The notes under the pieces are model-generated. The model was not told the DNA's origin. It was given only the letters and a program-made list of their open reading frames with translations, and made no database searches. From an uncultured Christensenellaceae bacterium (GTDB taxonomy: Bacteria > Bacillota > Clostridia > Christensenellales > UBA3700), in NCBI GenBank assembly GCA_944381345.1, contig CALWKU010000078.1, positions 1-35,247 of the forward strand: a stretch of DNA of 35,247 bases. The letters run 5' to 3'. The position numbers and the translations under genes are program-made. Of this stretch, positions 1-7,813 are shown in pieces. The stretch's first letter is position 1. The number at the start of each line of letters is the position of its first letter.

Positions 1-25
1 CACAGAAACTTCGAGGAAGGTATCT

Positions 26-988
26 ATGATCTACGCAGGAGTCGACATCGGCGGCACAAACATCAAATTGGGACTCATCGACGACGAGCGCGAATGCATC
101 GTCGCGGACACATCGATCAAGACGAGGGCGGAACGTCCTCACGGCGAAATTCTCGAAGATATCGCCTCAAATCTCGTCAAACTTTGCGAGAGCGCGAAAA
201 TCGACTTTCACACCGTCGAGGGCGTCGGCATGGGCATCCCCGGCATCGTCGATCAGCGCACCGGCACGGTCAGCTATTGCGCCAATCTCGGCTGGCGCGA
301 CATCCCGATCACACACCTTTTCGAGGTGTTGACAGGCAAGCACACCGAGGCGGCGAACGACGCCAACTGCGCCGCTTGGGGCGAGTACAAGTACGGTTGC
401 TGCAAGGGGATGCGCAACGTCATCCTCATCACGCTCGGCACGGGCGTGGGCAGCGGCATCATTTTGGAAGGCAGGCTGTTCGGCGGCATAGCGACCGCAG
501 GCGGCGAGGCGGGGCACATGATCATCGTCAAGGACGGGCTGCAATGCAATTGCGGGCTGCGCGGCTGCTGGGAGAGGTATGCGTCCGCGACGGCTTTGAT
601 CGAGCAGACAAAGGCGGCGATCGAGGGCGCGCCCGACAGCGTGCTTGCGAGCGTAGCCAAAAAGAGCGGCAAGATCACCGCGCGCACGGCGTTTGCCGCG
701 CTCGAAAAGGGCGATCCGGTCGCGCGCAAGGTCGTCGACGGCTACATCGACTACATCGTCACAGGGCTCATCAACCTCGGCAACATCTTCCATCCCAACG
801 CGTTCGTCATCGGCGGAGGCGTTTCCAACGAGGGCGCGCCGCTCATCGCGCCGCTCGAGGACAGGCTCAACGCGGGGCTGATCGCAAGCGCGCACAATCC
901 GCGAGTGAGGGTATTGCAGGCGGCGCTCGGCAACAAGGCGGGCGTGATGGGCGCGGCGGCGCTTGCCAAGGAGAATCTCAAATCGTAA
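26..988 (+). CDS. ROK-family sugar kinase (glucokinase-like)
   Basis: Cytosolic ATP-dependent hexose kinase of the ROK (repressor/ORF/kinase) family, most likely glucokinase, feeding glucose-6-phosphate to glycolysis. The 320-aa length is typical for a ROK kinase without a DNA-binding domain. Visible motifs are the N-terminal phosphate-binding DIGGTNIK (residues 7-14), the NDAN segment (111-114) holding the catalytic Asp112, GEAGHM (160-165), and the zinc-binding CNCGLRGC (174-181) that marks the family. There is no N-terminal helix-turn-helix, so it is an enzyme rather than a ROK repressor. GAGGAAGG lies 5 nt before the ATG and supports the start. rng follows after 33 bp with only a tiny CGCC-TTCG-GGCG hairpin between, so co-transcription is possible. 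Sugar specificity cannot be read from sequence: glucose is the default, but N-acetylmannosamine or fructose kinases look alike. Confidence 0.9.
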   Translation: MIYAGVDIGGTNIKLGLIDDERECIVADTSIKTRAERPHGEILEDIASNLVKLCESAKIDFHTVEGVGMGIPGIVDQRTGTVSYCANLGWRDIPITHLFEVLTGKHTEAANDANCAAWGEYKYGCCKGMRNVILITLGTGVGSGIILEGRLFGGIATAGGEAGHMIIVKDGLQCNCGLRGCWERYASATALIEQTKAAIEGAPDSVLASVAKKSGKITARTAFAALEKGDPVARKVVDGYIDYIVTGLINLGNIFHPNAFVIGGGVSNEGAPLIAPLEDRLNAGLIASAHNPRVRVLQAALGNKAGVMGAAALAKENLKS

Positions 989-1021
989 AAACCGCCTTCG
1001 GGCGTAACTTTTGAGGACAAA

Positions 1022-2503
1022 ATGAGAAGGATCTTGATCGACGTACACCCCAACAGTACAAAGGTGTGCATCGTCAACAACGGCCTTTTGGAGGAATTTT
1101 GGGTCGAGCGCAAGAACCTCAATCGTCTTGTCGGCAACGTCTACAAGGGCAGGGTCGAGAACGTGCTGCCGGGAATGCAGGCGGCGTTTGTCAACATCGG
1201 GCTTGAGCGCAACGCATTTCTCTACGCGGGCGACGTAGTCGTTGACGGCGAGCAGGTAGGCGCGGACACAAAACTCAACCTGCGCGCGGGCGACACCGTG
1301 CTGTGCCAGGTCGAAAAGGACGAATTCGGCAACAAGGGCGCGCGCATTTCCATGAACGTTACCATTCCCGGCAGAGTGGTCATACTCATGCCGATGCTTG
1401 ACTATGTCGGCGTTTCGCGCAAGATAAGCGACGAAGAGACGCGCCGCAAGTTGGTCGCCATCGCCGAAGAGATACGTCCCGAGGGCTGCGGCGTGATAAT
1501 GCGCACGCAGGCGCAGCATTGCTCGGAGGCGGAACTGCGCGCCGAGATGAAGTGGCTTGTCTCCACTTGGCAGAAGATCAAAGAGGACACCCTTCGCAAG
1601 CCCGCCGGTTCGCTCATCTACAAGGAGCGCGACCTTGCGATCAGGGCGGTGCGCGATATGCTCGTCGACGTCGACGAGATCGTCATCAACAACCGCAAGC
1701 TCTACGACGAGTTTTGCGCGAATCTCGTCTACATTACGGACGAACACCCCGGTATTTTCAAGTATTACAACAGCAACAAAAACATTCTCGCCGCCTACGG
1801 GCTGACCGAACAGATAGACGCGCTTTTGCGCCGTAAGGTGATGTTGCGCAACGGCGCCTATCTCATCATCGACCGCACGGAGGCGTTGACCGTGATCGAC
1901 GTCAATACGGGCAGATACGTCGGCACAAAAAACCTCGAGGAGACCGTCTACGACACCAACAGGATAGCGGCGGCGGAGATCGCGCGTCAGATAAGACTGC
2001 GCAATATCGGCGGCATAATCATCATCGACTTTATCGATATGGAGGACGAAAAGCACCGCGAAAGAGTGCTTGAAACGCTTAAAGCGGAGCTTGACAAAGA
2101 CCGCATCAAGACGAGTCTTGTCGGGCTGACAGGCTTGGGACTTGTGGAATTGACGCGCAAAAAGACGCGCAGTATGATCGAAAGCGTGATGTTGCAGCCG
2201 TGTCCGTATTGCCACGGCGACGGCTATGTCTATTCGGACGAGCATATGATCATGAAGATAAGGACGGCTGTCACGCAGGCGTTCGAGGGAAGCAGCGCCA
2301 AGGCGGCAAAGGTCACCGTTGCGCCGTCCGTGTTCAACAAGCTGTTTTCGTTGCGCTATTTGGAAAACGAGTGCCGCAACGAGTGGAAGGACAAGCGCAT
2401 TTACGTCGTTCCCGACGAGCGTATGCACATCGAAAAGTTTAAGCTCGAAACGCTTAATTCCGCGATCCTCGACTTGCCCGACAACGCTCGGTTGCTCTAT
2501 TGA
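1022..2503 (+). CDS. rng: Ribonuclease G/E family endoribonuclease
   Basis: Single-strand-specific endoribonuclease of the RNase E/G family, acting in rRNA maturation and mRNA turnover. At 493 aa it matches RNase G or the catalytic core of RNase E without the long C-terminal scaffold. An S1 RNA-binding domain lies at about 37-125 (GNVYKGRVENVLPGMQAAFV). The DNase I-like part has the two metal-binding aspartates in VIDVNTG (Asp293) and IIIIDFIDM (Asp336). The Zn-link cysteines are in CPYC (394-397), which joins protomers into dimers and tetramers. Start ATG has GAGGA upstream (GAGGACAAAATG). Many Firmicutes place this gene before rplU-rpmA; here a cupin follows instead, its SD lying just after the rng stop. 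Confidence 0.95.
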   Translation: MRRILIDVHPNSTKVCIVNNGLLEEFWVERKNLNRLVGNVYKGRVENVLPGMQAAFVNIGLERNAFLYAGDVVVDGEQVGADTKLNLRAGDTVLCQVEKDEFGNKGARISMNVTIPGRVVILMPMLDYVGVSRKISDEETRRKLVAIAEEIRPEGCGVIMRTQAQHCSEAELRAEMKWLVSTWQKIKEDTLRKPAGSLIYKERDLAIRAVRDMLVDVDEIVINNRKLYDEFCANLVYITDEHPGIFKYYNSNKNILAAYGLTEQIDALLRRKVMLRNGAYLIIDRTEALTVIDVNTGRYVGTKNLEETVYDTNRIAAAEIARQIRLRNIGGIIIIDFIDMEDEKHRERVLETLKAELDKDRIKTSLVGLTGLGLVELTRKKTRSMIESVMLQPCPYCHGDGYVYSDEHMIMKIRTAVTQAFEGSSAKAAKVTVAPSVFNKLFSLRYLENECRNEWKDKRIYVVPDERMHIEKFKLETLNSAILDLPDNARLLY

Positions 2504-2514
2504 CGGAGGTATAT

Positions 2515-2850
2515 ATGAAGATAGATTTTTCAAAATTCGATTTTGCCGCAAACCCCGCTTTCAAAGGCGGCGACGGCGTCTTTGAGGTCAAGACCGCAGG
2601 CGATAAGGACAACAAGATCATGTACGGCAAGCTGTCCAAGGGCAGCTCGATCGGTATGCACCGTCACGAGGGCACCGCGGAGATCATATACGTGATCTCG
2701 GGCGAGGGAGCGATGACCGCCGAGGGAGCGGAGGAGATCTTGCGTCCCGGCGACGTGCACTATTGCCCGCAGGGCGGCACGCATTCGTTTCGCAACGACC
2801 ATGACGAACCGCTGTTGTTCTTTGCCGTAGTTCCGACGTTGAGCAAGTGA
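2515..2850 (+). CDS. Small single-domain cupin protein
   Basis: A 111-aa cupin, a single beta-barrel fold. The first cupin motif is visible as GMHRHEGTAEIIYVISGEG (metal ligands H-x-H and Glu) and the second as PGDVHYCPQGGTHSF, with the final His ligand. It therefore probably binds a divalent metal. Such small cupins may be sugar or polyketide isomerases, dioxygenases, or sensory domains, and nothing here decides the substrate. The ATG at 2515 has a perfect GGAGG at 2505-2509 with 5-nt spacing. An upstream in-frame TTG at 2500 overlaps the rng stop and is rejected. It is probably co-transcribed with rng, and the strong terminator at 2889-2914 ends the unit. Confidence 0.85.
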   Translation: MKIDFSKFDFAANPAFKGGDGVFEVKTAGDKDNKIMYGKLSKGSSIGMHRHEGTAEIIYVISGEGAMTAEGAEEILRPGDVHYCPQGGTHSFRNDHDEPLLFFAVVPTLSK

Positions 2851-2888
2851 TCGGCAGAGGTATACCGATTCGGCGACGCCGTACCGTC

Positions 2889-2914
2889 CGGGCGCATTGC
2901 GCCCGAATTTTTTT
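2889..2914 (+). terminator. Rho-independent terminator after the ROK-rng-cupin unit
   Basis: A GC-rich stem (CGGGCGC / GCGCCCG, loop ATT) is followed by AA and seven T residues. It sits 38 bp after the cupin stop codon and before the hpf promoter. Confidence 0.9.
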
Positions 2915-3040
2915 GGACTGCGAAAATACTGTTTGACGGCGATATCGCTTGTTTGGCGTTGCCGAACACGGTTTTGACGGACAGATATATTCAAAATGTC
3001 TACAAATTTCAAAAAGCATCTTTTTTTTGTCGCAAAGGTA

Positions 3041-3049
3041 TGTTATAAT
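3041..3049 (+). promoter_or_regulatory. Extended -10 promoter of hpf
   Basis: TGTTATAAT is a perfect extended -10 (TGn-TATAAT at 3044-3049). The position 17 bp upstream is only a T-tract (3021-3026), a poor -35, which extended -10 promoters tolerate. Transcription should begin near 3056, giving a leader of about 50 nt before the hpf ATG. Confidence 0.75.
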
Positions 3050-3105
3050 AGAGTAAAGAAAGTTTGCCCGAGCATTCATTCCAAACGGGCGAAAGGAGGA
3101 ATTTT

Positions 3106-3636
3106 ATGCGTATAGAACTCATTGCACGCAATTACAAAGTCAGCGACCGCCTCGAAGAGATCATCAACAAAAAGATGGAAAAGTTTGCCAGATATTTTGA
3201 AGACGACGCCGTCGCCAAAATTACGATGCGCGAGGTCAAAAACAAGTACGCGATGGAGATTACGATCTTCTTCGGCGGCGACAATATGGTTCGCTCCGAG
3301 GTCATATCCGATAATATGTACAACAACATCGACCTTGCCCTGCCCAAGATAGAGGGGCAGATCCGCAAGTTCCGCACAAAACTCGGCAAAAAGATCCGCC
3401 AAGCCGCACTGGACGAGGCGACAATTTACACCGCGCCCGCCGCTCCCGAAAAGGAGAGACAGCTCGTCCGCACCAAGACCATCGAACTCAAAAAGATCAA
3501 CGTCGACGAAGCTTTGGAGGAGATGGAACTCGTCGATCACGACTTCTTCATTTTTCTCAACGACAAGTCCGGTCTCGTGAACGTCGTTTACAGACGCGCG
3601 GACGGCAACGCCGGTCTCATCGAATTGGTTTACTGA
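3106..3636 (+). CDS. hpf: Long-form ribosome hibernation promoting factor
   Basis: A 176-aa long HPF (RaiA/YvyD family). It binds the 30S decoding centre in stationary phase or stress and dimerises ribosomes into inactive 100S particles. The N-terminal HPF fold occupies about residues 1-100 (starts MRIELIARNYKVSDRLEEII), followed by a charged linker. The C-terminal dimerisation domain, about 118-175, contains the typical region VDEALEEMELVDHDFFIF and ends in a NAGLIELVY strand. The ATG at 3106 has AAAGGAGGA 5 nt upstream; in-frame codons from 3064 lie upstream of this SD and are rejected. It appears monocistronic, with its own extended -10 promoter, and is followed by a strongly structured 3' tail. 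Confidence 0.96.
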   Translation: MRIELIARNYKVSDRLEEIINKKMEKFARYFEDDAVAKITMREVKNKYAMEITIFFGGDNMVRSEVISDNMYNNIDLALPKIEGQIRKFRTKLGKKIRQAALDEATIYTAPAAPEKERQLVRTKTIELKKINVDEALEEMELVDHDFFIFLNDKSGLVNVVYRRADGNAGLIELVY

Positions 3637-3790
3637 CCGCGCCACGCATACGTGGGCAAGGTTGAGGCGGCGGCTTTTACGCAGGGGGTTCCCTGCTACT
3701 AGCAAGGCCGAAGAGAATTGAACGTTTGCAGTTCCGCGCTCCCCTTTGGGGCGCGGAACTGCAAAGCCCGCCGAGATAGCGGGCTTCTTT
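3637..3790 (+). terminator. Structured hpf 3' tail with two abutting hairpins
   Basis: After the hpf stop come small hairpins CCACG-CATA-CGTGG (3642-3655) and GCAGGG-GGTT-CCCTGC (3681-3696). Then comes a perfect 15-bp stem at 3725-3739/3751-3765. It is followed at once by AAGCCCGC/GCGGGCTT (3764-3771/3779-3786) and CTTTC. The last two stems share positions 3764-3765, so they compete slightly. The final hairpin is the likely terminator, though its T-run is weak. No known ncRNA family was recognised. Confidence 0.6.
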
Positions 3791-3794
3791 CATG

Positions 3795-3941
3795 TTTTCA
3801 AGGGCATCTCCCGATGTCGCTGAAAACGCTTCACGTTTGCGCGGCGGCGCAAACATTTCACGCGGTTGCAGAACAGGAGACGTATTTCACATATCCGCCG
3901 AATTGGCGGATAAATTTCATGCGCGCACCGCGCGCTGAAAT
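3795..3941. repeat. Tandem array of palindromes separated by ATTTCAC
   Basis: Successive palindromes are separated by a constant heptamer at 3828-3834 (GCTTCAC), 3855-3861 (ATTTCAC), 3884-3890 (ATTTCAC) and 3914-3920 (ATTTCAT), and closed by TGAAAT. Between them are GTTTGCGC-GGCG-GCGCAAAC, an imperfect unit, ATCCGCC-GAATT-GGCGGAT, and GCGCGC-ACC-GCGCGC. The outermost unit at the left pairs TTTTCA with TGAAAA. Hairpin sequences differ while the separator is kept. It fills the gap between hpf and the convergent GNAT gene, and no coding function is apparent. Confidence 0.7.
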
Positions 3942-4435
3942 CATAGTTTCTTTACATATACGTAATCGTCCATGACGAATCCGTGTCCTATATCCGTTAC
4001 GAGATCGCGCTTTTTGACAAATCCGCGTCTTTCGTAGACAGCTATCGAGCTGTCGTTGTACTTATTGACGTGCAACATGATTGAGGTCTCGCCGTGATCT
4101 TTGGCAAGTTTTTCGGCGAGGTCGAACATCTTCGAGCCTATCCCGAGCCCGCGCATAGACTTGCGAAGATACAGCTTGGAGAGGAAACACTCGTCGGGCG
4201 GAAATTCAAGCCCGATATAGCCGATAGGTTTGCCGTCGGCGAGGGCAATGTAGTATTCGGCGCCGTTCGCGCATTGTTCGGCGACGGCGTCTGCCGATTG
4301 AAAGGATGAGACCATATAATCGATGTGGTCTTTGGTGAGAAATCTGCCGTAATGCTGATGCCATATCTCGTCGGCAAGCGCGGCGACGGCGTCGAAGTCT
4401 TGCGGCGAGGCCGCTTTTTTGAATTTCAGATCCAT
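3941..4435 (-). CDS. GNAT-family N-acetyltransferase
   Basis: A 164-aa acetyl-CoA-dependent N-acetyltransferase. Motif A, which binds the CoA pyrophosphate, is RGLGIGSKMF within LRKSMRGLGIGSKMFDLAEK. Motif B follows with VNKYNDSSIAVYERRGF, the usual N...A...Y...GF pattern. The substrate (small molecule, peptide or protein amine) cannot be inferred. The ATG at 4435 is chosen because a TATAAT box lies only 6 nt upstream and a TTGACT box 18 bp before that. The longer TTG-start reading lies inside the -35 box and cannot be translated from this promoter. There is no Shine-Dalgarno sequence, so the mRNA is predicted to be leaderless. The gene is monocistronic and convergent with hpf. Confidence 0.88.
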   Translation of the reverse strand: MDLKFKKAASPQDFDAVAALADEIWHQHYGRFLTKDHIDYMVSSFQSADAVAEQCANGAEYYIALADGKPIGYIGLEFPPDECFLSKLYLRKSMRGLGIGSKMFDLAEKLAKDHGETSIMLHVNKYNDSSIAVYERRGFVKKRDLVTDIGHGFVMDDYVYVKKL

Positions 4436-4441
4436 GCCGCA

Positions 4442-4471
4442 ATTATATTGCACCGCAAGGAGACGAGTCAA
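4442..4471 (-). promoter_or_regulatory. Sigma-A promoter of the GNAT gene (leaderless)
   Basis: On the minus strand, TTGACT (4466-4471), an 18-bp spacer and TATAAT (4442-4447) are followed by 6 nt (TGCGGC) and the ATG. Transcription would start at or within a base or two of the A of the ATG. Confidence 0.75.
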
Positions 4472-4552
4472 GTTGCGGCGGTCGCAAAATCGCGTTTTCG
4501 GACAAAATACGCATATGTGTACGACGTCGCGCGCGTGCGTTGCGCGCTTTTA

Positions 4553-4582
4553 TTGACAGCGCGCGGCTTAATGTCGTATAAT
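4553..4582 (+). promoter_or_regulatory. Consensus sigma-A promoter of the small ORF/surface protein operon
   Basis: TTGACA (4553-4558), 18-bp spacer, TATAAT (4577-4582): a consensus match in both hexamers. Predicted start near 4589, giving a leader of about 18 nt that contains the GGGAGG SD of the 58-codon ORF. Confidence 0.85.
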
Positions 4583-4606
4583 TGAAACAAAGGCGCGGGA
4601 GGCGAA

Positions 4607-4783
4607 ATGGTCGGCAAGACATATTCGACATTGCTCAAAGAGGCGGCGCAGATGGCGCGGCGCGTTCGTTCCGCGCGCCTTTTGCCGACGGACGGCGTCG
4701 CTTGTTTGCGTAACGGGTTAGCGATTTGCTACGCGCATGACGGCAACGCGATCGGGGCAATACGCAGACAACGATTGATATGA
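4607..4783 (+). CDS. 58-aa hypothetical small protein, coupled to the downstream lipoprotein
   Basis: A short ORF beginning MVGKTYSTLLKEAAQMARRV and ending AIRRQRLI, just below usual length cut-offs. It has a consensus promoter about 25 bp upstream, a GGGAGG SD at 4597-4602 with 4-nt spacing, and a stop codon that overlaps the next gene's ATG (ATGA at 4780-4783). The downstream gene has no SD of its own, so translation of this ORF probably delivers ribosomes to it. The product is basic and soluble-looking, with no signal peptide, membrane segment or known motif. It could be a functional small protein or a coupling peptide whose sequence is unimportant; conservation would decide. Confidence 0.6.
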   Translation: MVGKTYSTLLKEAAQMARRVRSARLLPTDGVACLRNGLAICYAHDGNAIGAIRRQRLI

Positions 4784-7704
4784 AAAAACTTTTGACAGCG
4801 ACAATTTTGATGCTGGTGTGCGTTATCGCGCTTTGCGGGTGTTCAGCGGGCGAAGATGAGCGCACCTACAAGGGCGCCGCCGACGGCAGGTACGGCGACG
4901 CGCTTTCGCTGTCGTCCGAAGTTCTTCAAAACGGCGCGATCGTACGCGAGGTCGTCTTTGACACCCGTCTCGAGGGATGGCACTATCTCGGCGTCACGGC
5001 GCGCGCCGGCGAGACGCTGACTTTTGAACTGAGCGACGAATACGCCGAACACGGCTTGACCGCCGTCATCGGCAGGGGCAGCTCTGATGAGGAGAGCGAG
5101 AATTTAGTCGGCAGCGTCTGCGAGTGGACGCCGGACGTGTCGGGTTTGGTCGAGGTCTATCTCGGCGATTGCATCGGCAGAGAGGGCGGCGGACTGACCG
5201 TGTCCGGCGGTTATGCGGCGTCATATTACCGCGCGGGATTTGACCGCGCGTCGACCGTGGATGCGGACGGCGTCATCGACGGTACGACTGCAAGGATATA
5301 TCTTTGCGGCAACGGCGCGGACGAATATGACGCGGCGGACACGGCGATATGGTGGCGCTCGGCGGCGCAGATGATATTTGAATTTTTCGACGTCGATTTC
5401 GGCGTCAACGAGGGCTGCCCGATCGACATCTTTGTCACGGGCGACGAATTGGAAGCAGATATCGAAAACAGCGTCGTCCTTGTCCCGGCGTCTCGGGCGG
5501 AGGACGTCTACGACTATGACAGATTGATCGCCGGTTCGGCGTGGGATGTCCTCGAAAAAGTCGTTGAACTCGCGTCCGCCGGGCACGACGTCGCGTCCGA
5601 AGCAAAGAGGTGGATTACGGCGCTCGTCTACGTTTTGATGACCGACAACGCCGCGTCGGGCGGGGGGTCTCCCTCGGGGATAGGCGGCGGCGCGGCGTGT
5701 CTTAATGCGACGATGGAGGGTGTGGATCCGGACCTTGCGGCGGACTATGCCTTTGCAAATCTGATGCATTCGTTCGGTGTAGAGAGCGCGGCGCGATTCA
5801 TAGAGACATACGAGCAGGGACAAAACTTTGAGGATGAGTTCTACGCCGCCGCATATGAGGTCTACGGATTGGATGTCGCAGACTTTTTGGAGCTGTTCGG
5901 ATATGAAGTTTCGGACGATGTGCGCGTTGCGGACGCGCCCGTATACGTGCCCGTGCAGAGCGGCTACACGCTGGGCGCCAACGCTTCCAACGCGACCGGT
6001 ACCGTCGTCAAGATGGGCGAAAGCAAGGCGTTCGACTTCGTGTCGTCCGTGGTCACGACCGCAGAGGAATATTCCGTTGACGTGACGTCCGATCACCCCG
6101 AGAGGTGGAGCGAACGCGGCGGTATTTGGTATTATACGCCCGCGGCGGGAGAAACAGAGGATACGTTCACTCTCGTCGTCACCGCAGGCGGGAGCGATCA
6201 CGAATTGACGGGCAAGCTGACCTACGACATCGCGGTCGGCAACGTCGCTGTCTACGAGGACGTGCCCTATCGTGATATAGACGAAGCAGTCGACGAGTAC
6301 GAGGAATTGCAGCCCGCGTCCGTCGCCGCGACCGACAGGGCGGAGGCGCCCGCCGGAGTCGAAAGCGACGCGTCGATGTACGTGCTGTCCGTGAGCAGGG
6401 GGAGCATACAGGTCTCAAAGACCGCCGAGTACGAGATCCATCTGCGCAGCAGGGGCGTAGTCAGGGTGGACTTCGGCGTGCCCGAGTATATGTTCACCAT
6501 GTTCCGCAATTCGCTGACGGTCAGCGAATATTTCGGCGAACTCTATGAAACGCTGGAGCTGGAGCAAGGCGTCGTCTATGACTATGCGATCTATACGCTG
6601 TCGGTCAAGGGCGGCGGAGAGGCGACGCTGGGCATACGCGAGGCTGGCTCGTCGGATGAGGTCGTCGACATAGGGAAAGACTTGCTGATCTACGACGGCT
6701 ACGACCGCTCGCAGATAGGCGGCTACGACGCGCTCGACGTCAAACCGCGCGGCTTTGACATCCAGCCGGCGCAGACGGTACCGTTCGACAATTCGGTCAT
6801 CGTTTCGATCGACGCGCCGCAGGGCAAGGAAGAAGGCTATGTCGCGCTCACCGACGGCGACGCGTACACAGTCTACGAACCCGCCGAGCCAGCCAAAGAG
6901 CAGCGTTATGTATTCGAGTCGGGCAGCAGGATAGACTATTTTCAATTTGACTGCACCGTTTTTGGGCTGACCTACCGCGTCGCCGCAGGGGCGTCTCCCG
7001 AGACCGTAGAGACTGTCGCCGAGGGTACGACGAAGGTGGGACTGAACCGCGTCGTTTTCGACGGAGGGACGGCAGCCGGGTATATCGTGCTGAGCCTGTC
7101 GTCAAACGAACCGTTCGGCGGCTGCTTGGCGGGGATCGAAGTGGGGACGACGCGTCCCGAGTGCGAGGTCGTGCCGTCCGAGGCTCCCGAAGTGTTCTAT
7201 CAGGGCGGTTGGGACGACTTGGGCGGCGTGATCGGCGTCAACGGCACCGTTAGGCGCAGCTATGGCAGCGACGCTGCCGTGGAGTACTCGTTCCGCGGCG
7301 AATACATCGCCGTCTATTGTGCCAAAGGCCCCGATTACGGCAATATGCTCATCTATCTCGACGGCGTGTTGCAGACCAACGTCGACCTGAGCGCGGAGGG
7401 GGACGAATACGGCTGTCTCGTCTGGTCGCGCTCGTTCGGCGACGGGGACGAACACACGCTGCGGCTCGTCTCCGACACCTCGGACGACGTGATCAATCTC
7501 GACTTCTTAGGCGTAGTATTCACCCAAGCGCAAGAGACTCCGCCCGAATACGGCAATCTTTATTATATAATCATCATTCCCGCGATATTGGCAGTCGTGC
7601 TTATCGTCTGTCTCTGTCTCGACGCCAACGACAGGCGCAAGCGCCGTATGCGTATGTCGGCGGGCGGGCGGGAGAGCGGCGGCACGCCCGACGACAAAAG
7701 CTGA
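4780..7704 (+). CDS. Large surface lipoprotein with C-terminal membrane anchor
   Basis: A 974-aa exported protein. The N-terminus is a signal peptide with a lipobox-like end (ALCGC, Cys21, slightly atypical Cys at -2). Near the C-terminus a hydrophobic helix (about 928-950) precedes a basic tail (DRRKRRMRM), so both ends appear membrane-attached. Residues about 170-380 resemble in layout a gluzincin/M60-type peptidase region ending in a FLELFGYEV-like helix, but no HExxH zinc motif is present, so any such domain would be inactive. About 414-487 look like an Ig-type beta domain. About 800-917 (GGWDDLGG...YIAVYCAKGPDYGNMLIYLDG...) fit a galactose-binding/CBM-like beta-sandwich common in gut surface proteins. 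It likely binds glycan or host matter at the cell surface. No SD precedes it; translation is probably coupled to the small upstream ORF. The domain calls other than the anchors are inference. Confidence 0.7.
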   Translation: MKKLLTATILMLVCVIALCGCSAGEDERTYKGAADGRYGDALSLSSEVLQNGAIVREVVFDTRLEGWHYLGVTARAGETLTFELSDEYAEHGLTAVIGRGSSDEESENLVGSVCEWTPDVSGLVEVYLGDCIGREGGGLTVSGGYAASYYRAGFDRASTVDADGVIDGTTARIYLCGNGADEYDAADTAIWWRSAAQMIFEFFDVDFGVNEGCPIDIFVTGDELEADIENSVVLVPASRAEDVYDYDRLIAGSAWDVLEKVVELASAGHDVASEAKRWITALVYVLMTDNAASGGGSPSGIGGGAACLNATMEGVDPDLAADYAFANLMHSFGVESAARFIETYEQGQNFEDEFYAAAYEVYGLDVADFLELFGYEVSDDVRVADAPVYVPVQSGYTLGANASNATGTVVKMGESKAFDFVSSVVTTAEEYSVDVTSDHPERWSERGGIWYYTPAAGETEDTFTLVVTAGGSDHELTGKLTYDIAVGNVAVYEDVPYRDIDEAVDEYEELQPASVAATDRAEAPAGVESDASMYVLSVSRGSIQVSKTAEYEIHLRSRGVVRVDFGVPEYMFTMFRNSLTVSEYFGELYETLELEQGVVYDYAIYTLSVKGGGEATLGIREAGSSDEVVDIGKDLLIYDGYDRSQIGGYDALDVKPRGFDIQPAQTVPFDNSVIVSIDAPQGKEEGYVALTDGDAYTVYEPAEPAKEQRYVFESGSRIDYFQFDCTVFGLTYRVAAGASPETVETVAEGTTKVGLNRVVFDGGTAAGYIVLSLSSNEPFGGCLAGIEVGTTRPECEVVPSEAPEVFYQGGWDDLGGVIGVNGTVRRSYGSDAAVEYSFRGEYIAVYCAKGPDYGNMLIYLDGVLQTNVDLSAEGDEYGCLVWSRSFGDGDEHTLRLVSDTSDDVINLDFLGVVFTQAQETPPEYGNLYYIIIIPAILAVVLIVCLCLDANDRRKRRMRMSAGGRESGGTPDDKS

Positions 7705-7725
7705 CGCACGCGTTTTGCCGCGTGG

Positions 7726-7755
7726 AATCGCCGAATTTTTGGCGATTTTCCGTTT
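7726..7755 (+). terminator. Probable terminator after the surface lipoprotein
   Basis: AATCGCC (7726-7732) pairs with GGCGATT (7741-7747) around an 8-nt AT-rich loop, followed by TTCCGTTTT. It is a modest structure, placed 22 bp after the stop codon and before the next promoter. Confidence 0.55.
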
Positions 7756-7813
7756 TAGCAGCCGAATATAAATAGACAACGCAAATTGTTACGTAAAATT
7801 TTTACGGTCGGTA

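Noticed and set aside
167..2551. A 794-codon minus-strand open frame opposite the ROK kinase and rng
   Set aside because: It is the antisense shadow of two clear genes, created by their GC-rich third positions; its translation is low-complexity and matches nothing.
2850..3105. raiA-type structured RNA upstream of hpf
   Set aside because: The hpf promoter is only about 60 bp before the ATG and the preceding sequence is a terminator; no extended conserved structure is seen.
3795..3941. CRISPR-like periodicity of about 29 bp
   Set aside because: The repeated unit is only 7 bp and the intervening sequences are themselves palindromes; no cas gene nearby.
3718..3975. 85-codon plus-strand frame after hpf
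   Set aside because: It runs through the hairpin tail and the palindrome array and starts without an SD; sequence is dictated by the repeats.
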